DNA of 64,000 bases from Sediminibacter sp. Hel_I_10 (GCF_000688335.1 NZ_JHZX01000001.1:3658001-3722000); one strand, 5' to 3'; counted from the stretch's first letter, positions 9,431 through 18,870 are shown. Notes: generated from the sequence alone by a model not told the origin. Numbers and translations: made by a program.

Positions 9431-9825
9431 ACCACCCAGCCATAATTAATACTTAGTACTTTATACTTCATACTTTTTTCTCCTGTCCTCGGTCTTCCGT
9501 CCTTATACTTTATCCCTAATCCCTAATCCCTAATCCCTAATCCCTAATCCCTCATACCTAATAACTAATCTTCCCAACCAGCCATACTAAATACTTAGTA
9601 CTTTATATTTCATACTTTCATCTCCCGTCCTCGGTCTCCCGTCCTTATACTTTATCCCTAATCCCTAATCCCTAATCCCTAATCCCTCATACCTAATAAC
9701 TAATCTTTCCACCCAGCCATACTAAATACTTAGTACTTTATACTTAATACTTTTCTCTCCCGTCCTCGGTCTTCCGTCCATATACTTCATCCCAGATCCC
9801 TCATCCCCAATTTTCCCCCAACCAT
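9431..9825. repeat. Pyrimidine-rich repeat block, three long units with TAATCCC tandem runs
   Basis: Three units start with CCAGCCATA at about 9438, 9579 and 9714. Each carries CTAAATACTTAGTACTTTA, a CTCCCGTCCTCGGTC segment and CTTCCGTCCTTATACTT. The first two contain perfect 7-bp TAATCCC tandem runs (about 9512-9552 and 9655-9688). The block ends about 50 bases before the intact YkgJ-type gene. Units match those at 5042-5316. Confidence 0.8.
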
Positions 9826-9879
9826 AAGTTAATTCCTGCACTAACGGCCTAAAATAAGACTACCTTTCCTAAAAAATAC

Positions 9880-10482
9880 ATGACCATAGTGCAAAGAGTG
9901 GAACTGGTAGAAGCCCTGTTTCTTCAATTAGAGCAAGAAAGCGCTCAGTTTCAACAAGCATCAGGTCTAGGCTGTGTCGCAGGCTGTGGCAAATGCTGTA
10001 CCTATCCAGATATTGAGGCCTCGCCTTTAGAGTTTTTGCCTTGGGCCTTTCATCTTTTTTTGAACGGTGAGGCAGAAAACACACTCGCGCTACTCAACAA
10101 AACCCATTCGGCCACCTGTTTTATTTATGCACCACTCACCAAATTGGATCATGGGCGCTGTAGCGATTACAAATACCGCGGACTCATTTGCAGGCTCTTT
10201 GGTTTTGCCGCCAATACCGATAAGTATGGCAACCTCAGGTTGGCCACCTGTAAGATCATTAAAGAAGGACAGGCAGAACGGTATGCCGATACCGCCGAGG
10301 CCATTTCCAAAGGGCTTTATGTGCCCATCTTTACAGAGTACTACATGCAATTGAACCAAATAGATTTCCATATGGGGAATATTATTCTACCCATCAACAA
10401 AGCATTGAAACATGCCATTGAAGAAGTCTTACAGTATTATGCCTACAGGCCATTGCCTGATGCAGCGATACGAGCGGTTTAG
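9880..10482 (+). CDS. YkgJ-family Cys-cluster (putative zinc/iron-chelating) protein
   Basis: A 200-residue cytoplasmic protein. The diagnostic feature is the cluster C32-x3-C36-x2-C39-C40 (GCVAGCGKCCTYP). Further cysteines are C80, C94, C104 (GLICRLFGF) and C124, the layout of YkgJ/UPF0153-type proteins presumed to bind Zn or an Fe-S cluster. Its biochemical role is unknown. The start ATG follows CTTTCCTAAAAAATAC. It is the intact member of three related loci in this window: a 5'-truncated copy lies at 5317-5519 and a 36-base tail at 16822-16857. Array A of the 320-bp repeat begins about 140 bases after its stop, and the same succession is found after the tail at 16857. Confidence 0.8.
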   Translation: MTIVQRVELVEALFLQLEQESAQFQQASGLGCVAGCGKCCTYPDIEASPLEFLPWAFHLFLNGEAENTLALLNKTHSATCFIYAPLTKLDHGRCSDYKYRGLICRLFGFAANTDKYGNLRLATCKIIKEGQAERYADTAEAISKGLYVPIFTEYYMQLNQIDFHMGNIILPINKALKHAIEEVLQYYAYRPLPDAAIRAV

Positions 10483-10543
10483 GGTTTTGAATTCTTGATT
10501 TGTTTTGAAGTGTACTAAAAACTACTGTAAGAAAAATCTATAG

Positions 10544-10620
10544 GTGACCCGAGGATAACCCGAGAATGACCCGAGAATGATCTGGGAATGATCTGGGGAT
10601 GATCTTTGAGTGATTTGTTG
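10544..10620 (+). repeat. 11-bp minisatellite
   Basis: Seven units of 11 bases in a row: GTGACCCGAGG, ATAACCCGAGA, ATGACCCGAGA, ATGATCTGGGA, ATGATCTGGGG, ATGATCTTTGA, GTGATTTGTTG. Consensus ATGAYCYGRGA. It lies between the YkgJ-type gene and the first unit of array A. A shorter version of the same tract is at 16919-16973. Confidence 0.85.
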
Positions 10621-12180
10621 TATCTGTTGTTCTTTTTTGTGCCCAAAAAAGAACCAAAAAAGGCTTTTGCGTCCGAAGGCATTTTTAATGGCGTTTTCTC
10701 GCCATTAAAACCAGAGCTCACTCCCTAAATCGCCTCCAAGGCTTCGGCGATTCTTTACGGAAGTGAGCTCTATATGCTGACGTCCGCGTTTTCCGACGTT
10801 GTCGGAATGCTGTTGCGATGGAGGGTGGTGTTTGGTGTTTGTTTTTGACTGTGTGGTTTGTCTTCGCTTAAATTGTGCGGGATTGCCGCGCTCGTCCCTC
10901 GCTCGCAATGATCTTTACTTGATATTCCTTTTCTTATTATGCTGTTCTTTTTTGTGCCCAAAAAAGAACCAAAAAAGGCTTTTGCTCTCGTAGGTATTTT
11001 CAATGGCTTTTCTGCGCCATTGAAACCAAGAACCATTTCCTAAATCGCTTCCAAGGTTTCAGCGATTCTTAACGGAAATGGTTCTTTATACTGACGAGCG
11101 CTTTTCCGACATTGTCGGAATGGTGTTGCGATGATGTTGTTGCTTGGTGTTGGTTTTGGTGTATCGGTTTTGTTTTGGATAGTAATTTTAAATATCTAAC
11201 TGCCGTTGGTCATTGCGAGTGAGGTACGAGCGTGGCAATCTCCTTCTTCATATTTTCTATTGTGTTGTTCTTTTTTGTGCCCAAAAAAGAACCAAAAAAG
11301 GCTTTTGCGTACGAAGGCATTTTTAATGGCGTTTTCTCGCCATTAAAACCAGAGCTCACTTCCTAAATTGCTTCCAAGGCTTCGGCGATTCTTTACGGAA
11401 GTGAGCTCTATATGCTGACGTCCGCATTTTCCGACTGCTTCGGAATGCTGTTGCGATGTTGGTTGTTGCTTGGTATTGGTTTTGGTGTGTCGGTTTTGTT
11501 TTACCTGGTAATGCTCTAAATATCAAACTGGCGTTGGTCATTGCGAGTGAGGTAAGAGCGTGGCAATCTGCTTCTTCATATGTTCTATTTTCTATTGTGT
11601 TGTTCTTTTTTGTGCCCAAAAAAGAACCAAAAAAGGCTTTTGCGTCCGAAGGCATTTTTAATGGCGTTTTCTCGCCATTAAAACCAGAGCTCACTCCCTA
11701 AATCGCCTCCAAGGCTTCAGCAATTTTTTACGGAAGTGAGCTCTATATGCTGACGTCCGCATTTTCCGACGTTGTCGGAATGGTGTTGCGATGGAGGTTG
11801 TTGTTTGGTGTTTGTTTTTGACTGTGTGGTATGTCTTCGCTTAAATTGTGTGGGATTGCCGTGCTCGTACCTTGCTCGTAATGACCTATAGATACTATTC
11901 CTTTTTCTTTTTCATGTTGTTGTTCTCTTTTGTGCCCAAAAAAGAACCAAAAAAGGCTTTTACGCTCAAAGGTATTTTCAATGGTTTTACTGCGCCATTG
12001 AAACCAAGAACCATTTCCTAAATAGCTTCCAGGGCTTCAGCGATTTTTAACGGAAATGGTTCTTTATACTGACGAGCGCTTTTCCGACGCTGTCGGAATG
12101 GTGTTGCGATGATGGTTCGTGTTTGTTATTGGTTGTGGTTTGTCTATTGTGTTTTTGAATTTGTGGTAGTATTTCAAATA
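10621..12180 (+). repeat. Structured repeat array A (five units of about 320 bp)
   Basis: Five units whose first inverted repeat starts at 10629, 10944, 11267, 11602 and 11932. In unit 1 the pairing arms are: H1 10629-10638/10645-10654; H2 10683-10693/10700-10710; H3 10713-10725/10759-10771; H4 10728-10734/10746-10752 nested in H3; H5 10791-10797/10801-10807. A GT-rich tail and a CATTGCGAG-type palindrome in either orientation (for example 10881-10913 minus, 11209-11240 plus) link one unit to the next. Units fall into two types. Alpha (units 1, 3, 4) has GAGCTCACT in H3 and ACGTCCGC before H5. Beta (units 2, 5) has GAACCATTT and ACGAGCGC. Reverse-strand frames of up to about 110 codons cross H1-H3 but are explained by the palindromes. 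No protein is claimed. Confidence 0.85.
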
Positions 12181-12215
12181 ACTAATTATCGCTACTCATA
12201 CTTCACGGTTGCCAT

Positions 12216-12258
12216 AAAAAAAACTTCGGAACCTCCATATGGGGTCCCGAAGCTTTTT
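12216..12258 (-). terminator. Terminator of the SprB-repeat gene
   Basis: On the minus strand GCTTCGGGACCCC pairs with GGTTCCGAAG around an ATATGGA loop and is followed by seven to eight T (A-run 12216-12223 on the plus strand). It lies about 40 bases after the stop codon of the adhesin gene and has a perfect position for it. Confidence 0.85.
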
Positions 12259-12295
12259 AAATACATACTCCTTTGAAGCGATATGTACTGATAAT

Positions 12296-15200
12296 TTAGT
12301 TTTTGATAAATCGGATGACATGGTTTCCAATGGTTATAAAATACATACCGCTCGATAGATCCTGAACATTGATGACTGCTTTGTTAGAGGTATTGCCCTT
12401 CAGCATTAATTTACCTAAAGTGTCATAAATACTATAGCTTTCAGTAGTTTGCAACCCAGACACCTGAATCTCAGCGGAAGCAGGATTTGGATATACCCTT
12501 ACTTTCAAAGCATTAGGCGTCACTGGGTTCAAGCCTAAAGTGGTCACTGTAATACATTCCGAAGTAACGGTACAGCTATTGCTATTTGTAAGCACCACTT
12601 TATAATCGCCTACTGCTGTAGGAGTAAAGCTCTGATTGGTTTCACCAATCAATTCTGTATTCGGACATGCAAACCATTGGTAAGTCACGTCAGTGGCGTT
12701 AGCTGTCAATACGCCGTCGGTTAGAACAACACTATTGTCTATAATAGCAGGCTCCGTAATGGTTACCGATGTTGTGGCGCTACAGCCATTGGCATCGCTG
12801 GTGGTTATGGGGTAGGTTCCCGCAGGCAATCCTGAAACTTCTAAAGTTGGATCAGGAAAATTACTGTAAGTGGTGCCGTTGATGGTATATTCAAACGGGG
12901 ACACCCCACCGGTAATACTAATGGTAACGTCACCCGTACCACCGTTACAGGCCGCATTGGCATCCACCACGGCACTGGCCACTAGGGCAACTGGCTCCGT
13001 AATGGTTACCGAGGTTGTGGCGCTACAGCCGTTGGCATCGCTGGTGGTGATGGGGTAGGTTCCCGCAGGCAATCCTGAAACTTCTAAAGTTGGATCAGGA
13101 AAACCGCTATAGGTAGTTCCATTGATGGTATATTCAAAAGGGGACACCCCACCGGTAATACTAATGGTGACCTCACCCGTGCCACCGTTACAGGCCGCAT
13201 TGGCATCCACCACGGCACTAGCCACTAAGGCAACCGGCTCCGTAATGGTTACCGAGGTTGTGGCACTACAGCCGTTGGCATCGCTGGTGGTGATGGGGTA
13301 AGTTCCCGCAGGCAATCCAGAAACTTCTAAAGTTGGATCAGGAAAACCGCTATAGGTAGTTCCATTGATGGTATATTCAAATGGGGACACCCCACCGGCA
13401 ATACTAATGGTCACATCACCTGTGCCACCGTTACAGGCCGCATTGGCATCCACTACGGCACTAGCTACTAGGGCAACCGGCTCTGTAATGGTTACACTAG
13501 CGGTATCGGTACAGCCGTTAGCATCCGTGATGGTCACATCATAAGTTCCAGCTGCAACGCCTACTATTGAAGCGGTTGTTGCAGCGTTACTCCATGAATA
13601 AGTGTATGGTGCTGTTCCACCTGTTGCACTTGCAGTAGCTGCGCCATCCGTTGCCCCATTACAGGTTGCATTGGCATCTACAACGGTATTAGCTGATAAT
13701 ATAGTTGGCTGGGTAACGGTAAACGATTGGCTAGCGGTACAGCCATTGGCATCGGTTACGGTACAGGTCCATGTGCCTGCCGAAAGACCTAAGACCGATG
13801 TAGTACCGTCGCCTGTTGGGTTTCCTGGCGTCCAGTTATAAGTATATCCACCAGCTCCTCCAGTAGCAACATTTACAGTTGCAGCACCTGTTGTTCCACC
13901 ATTACAAGCGATGTTGGTTTGTGATGCAGGGGTAAGGTTTAATGCCGCTGCAGGTTGGGTAACGGTAAACGATTGGCTAGCGGTACAGCCATTGGCATCG
14001 GTTACGGTACAAGTCCATGTGCCTGCCGAAAGACCTGTGACAGATGTTGTTCCATCACCTGTTGGGTTTCCTGGCGTCCAGTTATAGGTATAGCCACCAG
14101 CTCCTCCAGTAGCAACATTTACAGTTGCAGCACCTGTTGTTCCACCATTACAAGCGATGTTGGTTTGTGATGCAGGGGTAAGGTTTAATGCCTCTGCAGG
14201 TTGGGTTACTGTAAAACTTTGCGAAGCGGTACAGCCATTGGCATCGGTTACGGTACAGGTCCATGTGCCTGCCGAAAGGCCTGTGACAGATGTTGTTCCG
14301 TCGCCTATTGGGTTTCCTGGCGTCCAGTTATAAGTATATCCACCAGCTCCTCCAGTAGCAACATTTACATTTGCAGCACCTGTTGTTCCACCATTACAAG
14401 CGATGTTGGTTTGTGATGCAGGGGTAAGGTTTAATGCCTCTGCAGGTTGGGTTACTGTAAAACTTTGCGAAGCGGTACAGCCATTGGCATCGGTTACGGT
14501 ACAGGTCCATGTGCCTGCCGAAAGGCCTGTGACAGATGTTGTTCCGTCGCCTATTGGGTTGCCTGGTGTCCAGTTATAAGTATATCCACCAGCTCCTCCG
14601 GTAGCAACATTTACAGTTGCAGCACCCGTTGTTCCACCATTACAAGCGATGTTGGTTTGTGATGCAGGGGTAAGGTTTAATGCTTCTGCAGGTTGGGTTA
14701 CTGTAAAACTTTGCGAAGCGGTACAGCCATTGGCATCGGTTACGGTACAGGTCCATGTGCCTGCGCTAAGTCCTGAAACAGATGTTGTGCCATCTCCCGT
14801 TGGGTTTCCCGGTGTCCAGTTATAAGTATATCCACCAGCTCCTCCAGTAGCAACATTTACAGCTGCAGCTCCTGTTGTACCGCCATTACAAGCGATGTTG
14901 GTTTGTGATGCAGGGGTAAGGTTTAATGCCGCTGCAGGTTGGGTAACGGTAAACGATTGGCTAGCGGTACAGCCATTGGCATCGGTTACGGTACAGGTCC
15001 ATGTGCCTGCCGAAAGACCTGTGACAGATGTTGTGCCGTCGCCTATTGGGTTTCCTGGCGTCCAGTTATAGGTATATCCACCAGCTCCTCCAGTAGCAAC
15101 ATTTACAGTTGCAGCACCTGTTGTTCCGCCATTACAAGCGATGTTGGTTTGTGATGCAGGGGTGAGGCTTAACACTGTAGGCTGGGTAACGGTAAACGAT

Positions 15201-16477
15201 TGGCTAGCAGTACAGCCGTTGTCATCGGTTACAGTACAGGTCCATGTACCAGCGCTAAGTCCTGATACCGATGTGGTACCGTCACCTGTTGGGTTGCCCG
15301 GTGTCCAGTTGTAGGTATAGAATCCAGCTCCTCCTGTAGCAGCGTTTACGGTGGCCGCGCCTGTTGTTCCACCATTACAAGCGATGTTGGTTAGGGATGC
15401 CGGTGTAAGGCTTAATCCAGTTGCAGGTTGACTTATAGTTGCACTGGCGGTAGCAGTACATCCGTTAGTGTCGGTAACTGTTACTTCATATGTTCCGGCA
15501 CTAAGTCCTGAAGCAGTAGCCGAAGTTTGGGCAGAACCATCATCCCATAAATAGGTATAAGGAGATGCGCCATCTGCCGGTGTAACGGTTAAAGAACCGG
15601 TTGCTCCACCATTACAAGCAATATTGGTTTGTGATGTAATAGAGGCTGTCATGGTACATGAAGGCCCAGACGGCGTGATACTGGGTGTAGCATAGCTTGA
15701 AGGGGAAATGTCGTAGCTAGCATCATCTTCAAACTCCCATTGGGTTCTGTCGTTGATCAGTGCTCTAATAGCATCCGCAGTCCCATTTAAGGAACCTGTA
15801 TATCTACCATTATCATTTTCAGAAACAGACTCTAAAATTGGGGCAGGATATAAATGTACAGCATCAACGCCATTGGTCAATCCTGGCGGAATACCTGAAG
15901 CATTTGAGTTATTGGATAGTTCACCATCTGGGGTAAAGTCAGAAGCACAAGGAGTGCCGTTATACCAACCTTGACTACCATCACAATCCGTGTTATGGCC
16001 AAAGTTGTCATCCGTATAAATGCCTGCTAAAAACGTGGCGTTGGTGGCCGCAGGTTGTGCACCCGTAGTACTTTGATAAGCAAGAATAACGTCGCCAGAC
16101 TGTATTAAAGAAAAATCTCCCCCAGTCTCTTTGGACATGGTACCTGTGGTTGCCGACAAGATATTGGTTGCTGAACCCGTTTCGGTAACTGTCACGATGG
16201 TGCCAATGGATACCGGAGAGGTAGCAGTCCAAGCGTAGTGGGCATCCGCTGTGTTGTTATGCCAAGTGTTAAAGGAATAGGACCAACTATGGTCTGTAAA
16301 ATAAATGACTTCCCCACTTGGAATATCTTTTAAAGTAATAAAAGTAAAACCATCATTATCGTCCAGATGAAAGCCGATAAAAGCAATATCACCTGCCGAT
16401 AGGGTTTGTGCGTACACGCTGCGATCACTGCCTAATGCGCACAGCATCAAGACAACAGCTAGTAAAAATTTTTTCAT
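12296..16477 (-). CDS. Giant SprB-repeat surface adhesin with T9SS type A sorting domain
   Basis: A 1393-residue secreted protein. A signal peptide (to about residue 24) is followed by an N-terminal domain of about 240 residues (GDIAFIGFHLDDND at its start). Twelve SprB-type repeats follow, recognised by ACNGGTTG near the start and GTYxVTVTDxNGC near the end of each: one divergent unit, seven almost identical 82-residue units, one intermediate, and three almost identical 80-residue units. After them come an Ig-like segment and a type A sorting domain (VYPNPASAEIQVSG, IYDTLGKLML, LSSGMYFITI, final RFIKN). Proteins of this build are exported by the T9SS and act as cell-surface adhesins, some in gliding. 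The near identity of the repeats suggests recent expansion. The gene lies between repeat arrays A and B. Confidence 0.9.
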   Translation of the reverse strand: MKKFLLAVVLMLCALGSDRSVYAQTLSAGDIAFIGFHLDDNDGFTFITLKDIPSGEVIYFTDHSWSYSFNTWHNNTADAHYAWTATSPVSIGTIVTVTETGSATNILSATTGTMSKETGGDFSLIQSGDVILAYQSTTGAQPAATNATFLAGIYTDDNFGHNTDCDGSQGWYNGTPCASDFTPDGELSNNSNASGIPPGLTNGVDAVHLYPAPILESVSENDNGRYTGSLNGTADAIRALINDRTQWEFEDDASYDISPSSYATPSITPSGPSCTMTASITSQTNIACNGGATGSLTVTPADGASPYTYLWDDGSAQTSATASGLSAGTYEVTVTDTNGCTATASATISQPATGLSLTPASLTNIACNGGTTGAATVNAATGGAGFYTYNWTPGNPTGDGTTSVSGLSAGTWTCTVTDDNGCTASQSFTVTQPTVLSLTPASQTNIACNGGTTGAATVNVATGGAGGYTYNWTPGNPIGDGTTSVTGLSAGTWTCTVTDANGCTASQSFTVTQPAAALNLTPASQTNIACNGGTTGAAAVNVATGGAGGYTYNWTPGNPTGDGTTSVSGLSAGTWTCTVTDANGCTASQSFTVTQPAEALNLTPASQTNIACNGGTTGAATVNVATGGAGGYTYNWTPGNPIGDGTTSVTGLSAGTWTCTVTDANGCTASQSFTVTQPAEALNLTPASQTNIACNGGTTGAANVNVATGGAGGYTYNWTPGNPIGDGTTSVTGLSAGTWTCTVTDANGCTASQSFTVTQPAEALNLTPASQTNIACNGGTTGAATVNVATGGAGGYTYNWTPGNPTGDGTTSVTGLSAGTWTCTVTDANGCTASQSFTVTQPAAALNLTPASQTNIACNGGTTGAATVNVATGGAGGYTYNWTPGNPTGDGTTSVLGLSAGTWTCTVTDANGCTASQSFTVTQPTILSANTVVDANATCNGATDGAATASATGGTAPYTYSWSNAATTASIVGVAAGTYDVTITDANGCTDTASVTITEPVALVASAVVDANAACNGGTGDVTISIAGGVSPFEYTINGTTYSGFPDPTLEVSGLPAGTYPITTSDANGCSATTSVTITEPVALVASAVVDANAACNGGTGEVTISITGGVSPFEYTINGTTYSGFPDPTLEVSGLPAGTYPITTSDANGCSATTSVTITEPVALVASAVVDANAACNGGTGDVTISITGGVSPFEYTINGTTYSNFPDPTLEVSGLPAGTYPITTSDANGCSATTSVTITEPAIIDNSVVLTDGVLTANATDVTYQWFACPNTELIGETNQSFTPTAVGDYKVVLTNSNSCTVTSECITVTTLGLNPVTPNALKVRVYPNPASAEIQVSGLQTTESYSIYDTLGKLMLKGNTSNKAVINVQDLSSGMYFITIGNHVIRFIKN
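12749..13468 (-). repeat. Three 240-bp coding tandem repeats
   Basis: Starts of the matching segment CTCCGTAATGGTTACCG recur at about 12750, 12990 and 13230, exactly 240 bases apart. Each codes for one 80-residue SprB-type unit of the adhesin. Differences between copies are a handful of bases, many synonymous. Confidence 0.85.
13708..15420 (-). repeat. Seven 246-bp coding tandem repeats
   Basis: Seven units with a 246-base period (for example GCGGTACAGCCATTGGCATC recurring at 13979, 14225, 14471, 14717, 14963) encode the 82-residue SprB units. Several neighbouring copies differ at only a few positions. Because 246 is divisible by three, unit gain or loss would keep the frame. Confidence 0.85.
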
Positions 16478-16821
16478 AATGTTTAGGTTTGGGTTCTAAT
16501 AATGGGGTGCAAAGTATTTAAAAAAATGATTATAAAAAAATATAAATCGTAAATAAACCTATTTATTTGCACTTAATCGATTAGATGTAAGTTATATCTT
16601 TCATTAAGAGGCGCGGCTCTGCAAACTATAGCCTCAGCTTTTTCAATAATGCTCCAACAGATAAGGGTATAGCATGGCTCTACCGCCCTTAATGAGTCAT
16701 TTAAAGAAAAATGCACTTTAGCAGATATTTAGTCTTGCACATCTTAAGGCTAAGGGCACACTCCATGCGTAAGATGGTATAACCCCTTGCAGTATGAGAG
16801 ATGTCATGGGATTGCATCATT
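16478..16821. other. Intergenic region upstream of the adhesin
   Basis: Contains the adhesin 5' flank, including TACTTTGC (minus strand, about 16509-16516), which resembles a Bacteroidetes -7 element but lacks a good -33 partner. No gene recognised. Confidence 0.4.
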
Positions 16822-16857
16822 AGACCATTGCCTAAAGCAGCGATCCGAGCGGTTTAG
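16822..16857 (+). pseudogene. Tail fragment of the YkgJ-type gene
   Basis: AGACCATTGCCTAAAGCAGC through the stop codon TAG matches the last 12 codons of the gene at 9880-10482. The match continues without break into the 3' flank (TTTGTTTTGAAGTGTACTAA, CTACTGTAAGAAAAA) and the 11-bp minisatellite. It is therefore part of a duplicated segment, not a gene. Confidence 0.8.
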
Positions 16858-16918
16858 GGGTTCGAATTTTTGATTTGTTTTGAAGTGTACTAAAAACTAC
16901 TGTAAGAAAAACCGATAG

Positions 16919-16973
16919 GTGGACTGAGGATGACCTGAGGATGATCTGGGAATGAGCTTTGGGTGATTTGTTA
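16919..16973 (+). repeat. 11-bp minisatellite, second copy
   Basis: Five 11-base units (TGGACTGAGG, ATGACCTGAGG, ATGATCTGGGA, ATGAGCTTTGG, GTGATTTGTTA; the first is degenerate). It is orthologous in position and sequence to 10544-10620 and shorter by two units. Confidence 0.75.
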
Positions 16974-18870
16974 GATGTGTTGTTCTTTTTTGAGCCCAAA
17001 AAAGAACGAAAAAGGCTTTTACGCTCGAAGGTATTTTCAATGGCTTTTCTGAGCCATTGAAACCAGAGCTCACTTCCTAAATTGCTTCCAAGGCTTCGGC
17101 GATTCTTTACGGGAGTGATCTCTATATGCTGATGTCCGCGTTTTCCGACGTTGTCGGAATGGTGTTGCGATGGTGGTTGTTGTTTGGTGTTTATTTTGGT
17201 GTGTCGGTTGTGTTTTTGATTAATGAGGCTTGATAGGTTCAACTGCCGTTGGTCATTGCGGGTGAGGTAGGAGCGTGGCAATATGCTTTTTCATATGTCT
17301 TGTTGCGTTGTTCTTTTTTGAGCCCAAAAAAGAACCAAAAAAGGCTTTTACGCTCGAAGGTATTTTCAATGGCTTTACTGCGCCATTGAAACCAAGCCCC
17401 ATTTCCTAAATCGCTTCCAAGGCTTCAGCGATTTTTAACGGAAATGGGTCTTTATACTGACGAGCGCTTTTCCGACTTTGTCGGAATGGTGTTGCGATGG
17501 AGGTGTTTCTTTGGTGTTGGTTTTGGTGTGTCGGTTTTGTTTTGGATAGTAATGCTTGAAATATCAAACTGCCGTTGGTCATTGCGAGTGAGGTACTAGC
17601 ATGGCAACCTGCTTCTTCAAATGTTTTATTTTTTGTTTTTTATTGTGTTGTTCTTTTTTGAGCCCAAAAAAGAACCAAAAAAGGCTTTTGCGTCCGAAGG
17701 CATTTTTAATGGCGTTTTCGCACCATTAAAACCAGAGCTCACTTCCTAAATTGCTTCCAAGGCTTCAGCAATTTTTTACGGAAGTGAGCTCTATATACTG
17801 ACGTCCGCGTTTTCCGAGTGCGTCGGAATGATGTTGCGATGGAGGTTGTTGTTTGGTGTTTGTTTTTGACTGTGTGTTATGTCTTCGCTTAAATTTTGTG
17901 GAATTGCCGTGCTCGTACCTTGCTCGCAATGACCTATAGATACTATTCCTTTTTCTTTTTTTATTGTACTGTTCTTTTTTGAGCCCAAAAAAGAACCAAA
18001 AAAGGCTTTTGCGTCCGAAGGCATTTTTAATGGCGTTTTCGCGCCATTAAAACCAGAGCTCACTTCCTAAATTGCTTCCAAGGCTTCAGCAATTTTTTAC
18101 GGAAGTGATCTCTATATGCTGACGTCCGCATTTTCCGACTGCGTCGGAATGATGTTGCGATGGCGGTTGTTGTTTGGTGTTTGTTTTTGACTGTGTGGTG
18201 TGTCTTCGCTTAAATTGTGTGGAATTGCCGTGCTCGTACCTTGCTCGCAATGACCTATAGATACTATTCCTTTTTCTTTTTTTATTGTACTGTTCTTTTT
18301 TGAGCCCAAAAAAGAACCAAAAAAGGCTTTTGCGACCGAAGGCATTTTTAATGGCGTTTTTGCGCCATTAAAACCAAAGCTCACTCCCTAAATCGCCTCC
18401 AAGGCTTCGGCGATTCTTTACGGAAGTGATCTCTATATGCTGACGTCCGCGTTTTCCGACTGCGTCGGAATGATGTTGCGATGGAGGTTGTTGTTTGGTG
18501 TTTGTTTTTGACTGTGTGGTATGTCTTCGCTTAAATTTTGTGGGATTGCTGCGCTCGTTTCTCGCTCTTAATGATCTGTACTTGATATTCCTTTTCTTTC
18601 TTTTGATTGTGTTGTTCTTTTTTGTGCCCAAAAAAGAACCAAAAAAGGCTTTTACGCTCGAAGGCATTTTTAATGGCGTTTTTGCGCCATTAAAACCAGA
18701 GCACACTCCCTAAATCGCTTCCAAGGCTTCAGCGATTCTTAACGGAAATGGCTCTTTATACTGACGAGCGCTTTTCCGACTGCGTCGGAATGGTGTTGCG
18801 ATGATGGTTTGTGTTTGGTATTGGTTGTGGTTTGTCTGTTGTGTTTTTGATTAATGAGGCTTGATTGCTT
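16974..18870 (+). repeat. Structured repeat array B (six units of about 320 bp)
   Basis: Six units with the first inverted repeat at 16982, 17310, 17650, 17971, 18292 and 18614. Orientation and helix order are as in array A. Units 1, 3, 4 and 5 are alpha type and unit 2 is beta. Unit 6 is a chimera: its H3 left arm is alpha-like (GAGCACACTCCC) while the right arm and tail are beta (GGAAATGGCTC, ACGAGCGC), so H3 pairs poorly. H4 shows both AATCGC/GCGATT and AATTGC/GCAATT pairs among copies. Units 3, 4 and 5 are almost identical, which indicates recent duplication. The terminal tail (GGTATTGGTTGTGGTTTGTC) is shared with the ends of arrays A and C. Confidence 0.85.

Noticed and set aside
9505-9560. 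Telomere or replication-origin repeats (TAATCCC runs)
   Set aside because: Short, internal, two runs of about five to six copies, embedded in longer units. No DnaA-box cluster, parS site or dnaA gene nearby.
10515-11036. Reverse-strand frames in the repeat arrays starting MSSGFNGEK or similar (also in arrays B and C)
   Set aside because: They read through the inverted repeats. Differences between copies follow pairing rules (both arms change) rather than synonymous-site patterns, and frames have no ribosome site and differ in end point from unit to unit.
10621-12180. CRISPR array
   Set aside because: Units are over 300 bp, not 25-40 bp repeats with unique spacers, and no cas genes are present.
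12870-15974. Plus-strand frames inside the adhesin gene (for example 13955, 14201, 14447)
   Set aside because: They are spaced 246 bases apart and only mirror the tandem repeats of the minus-strand gene.
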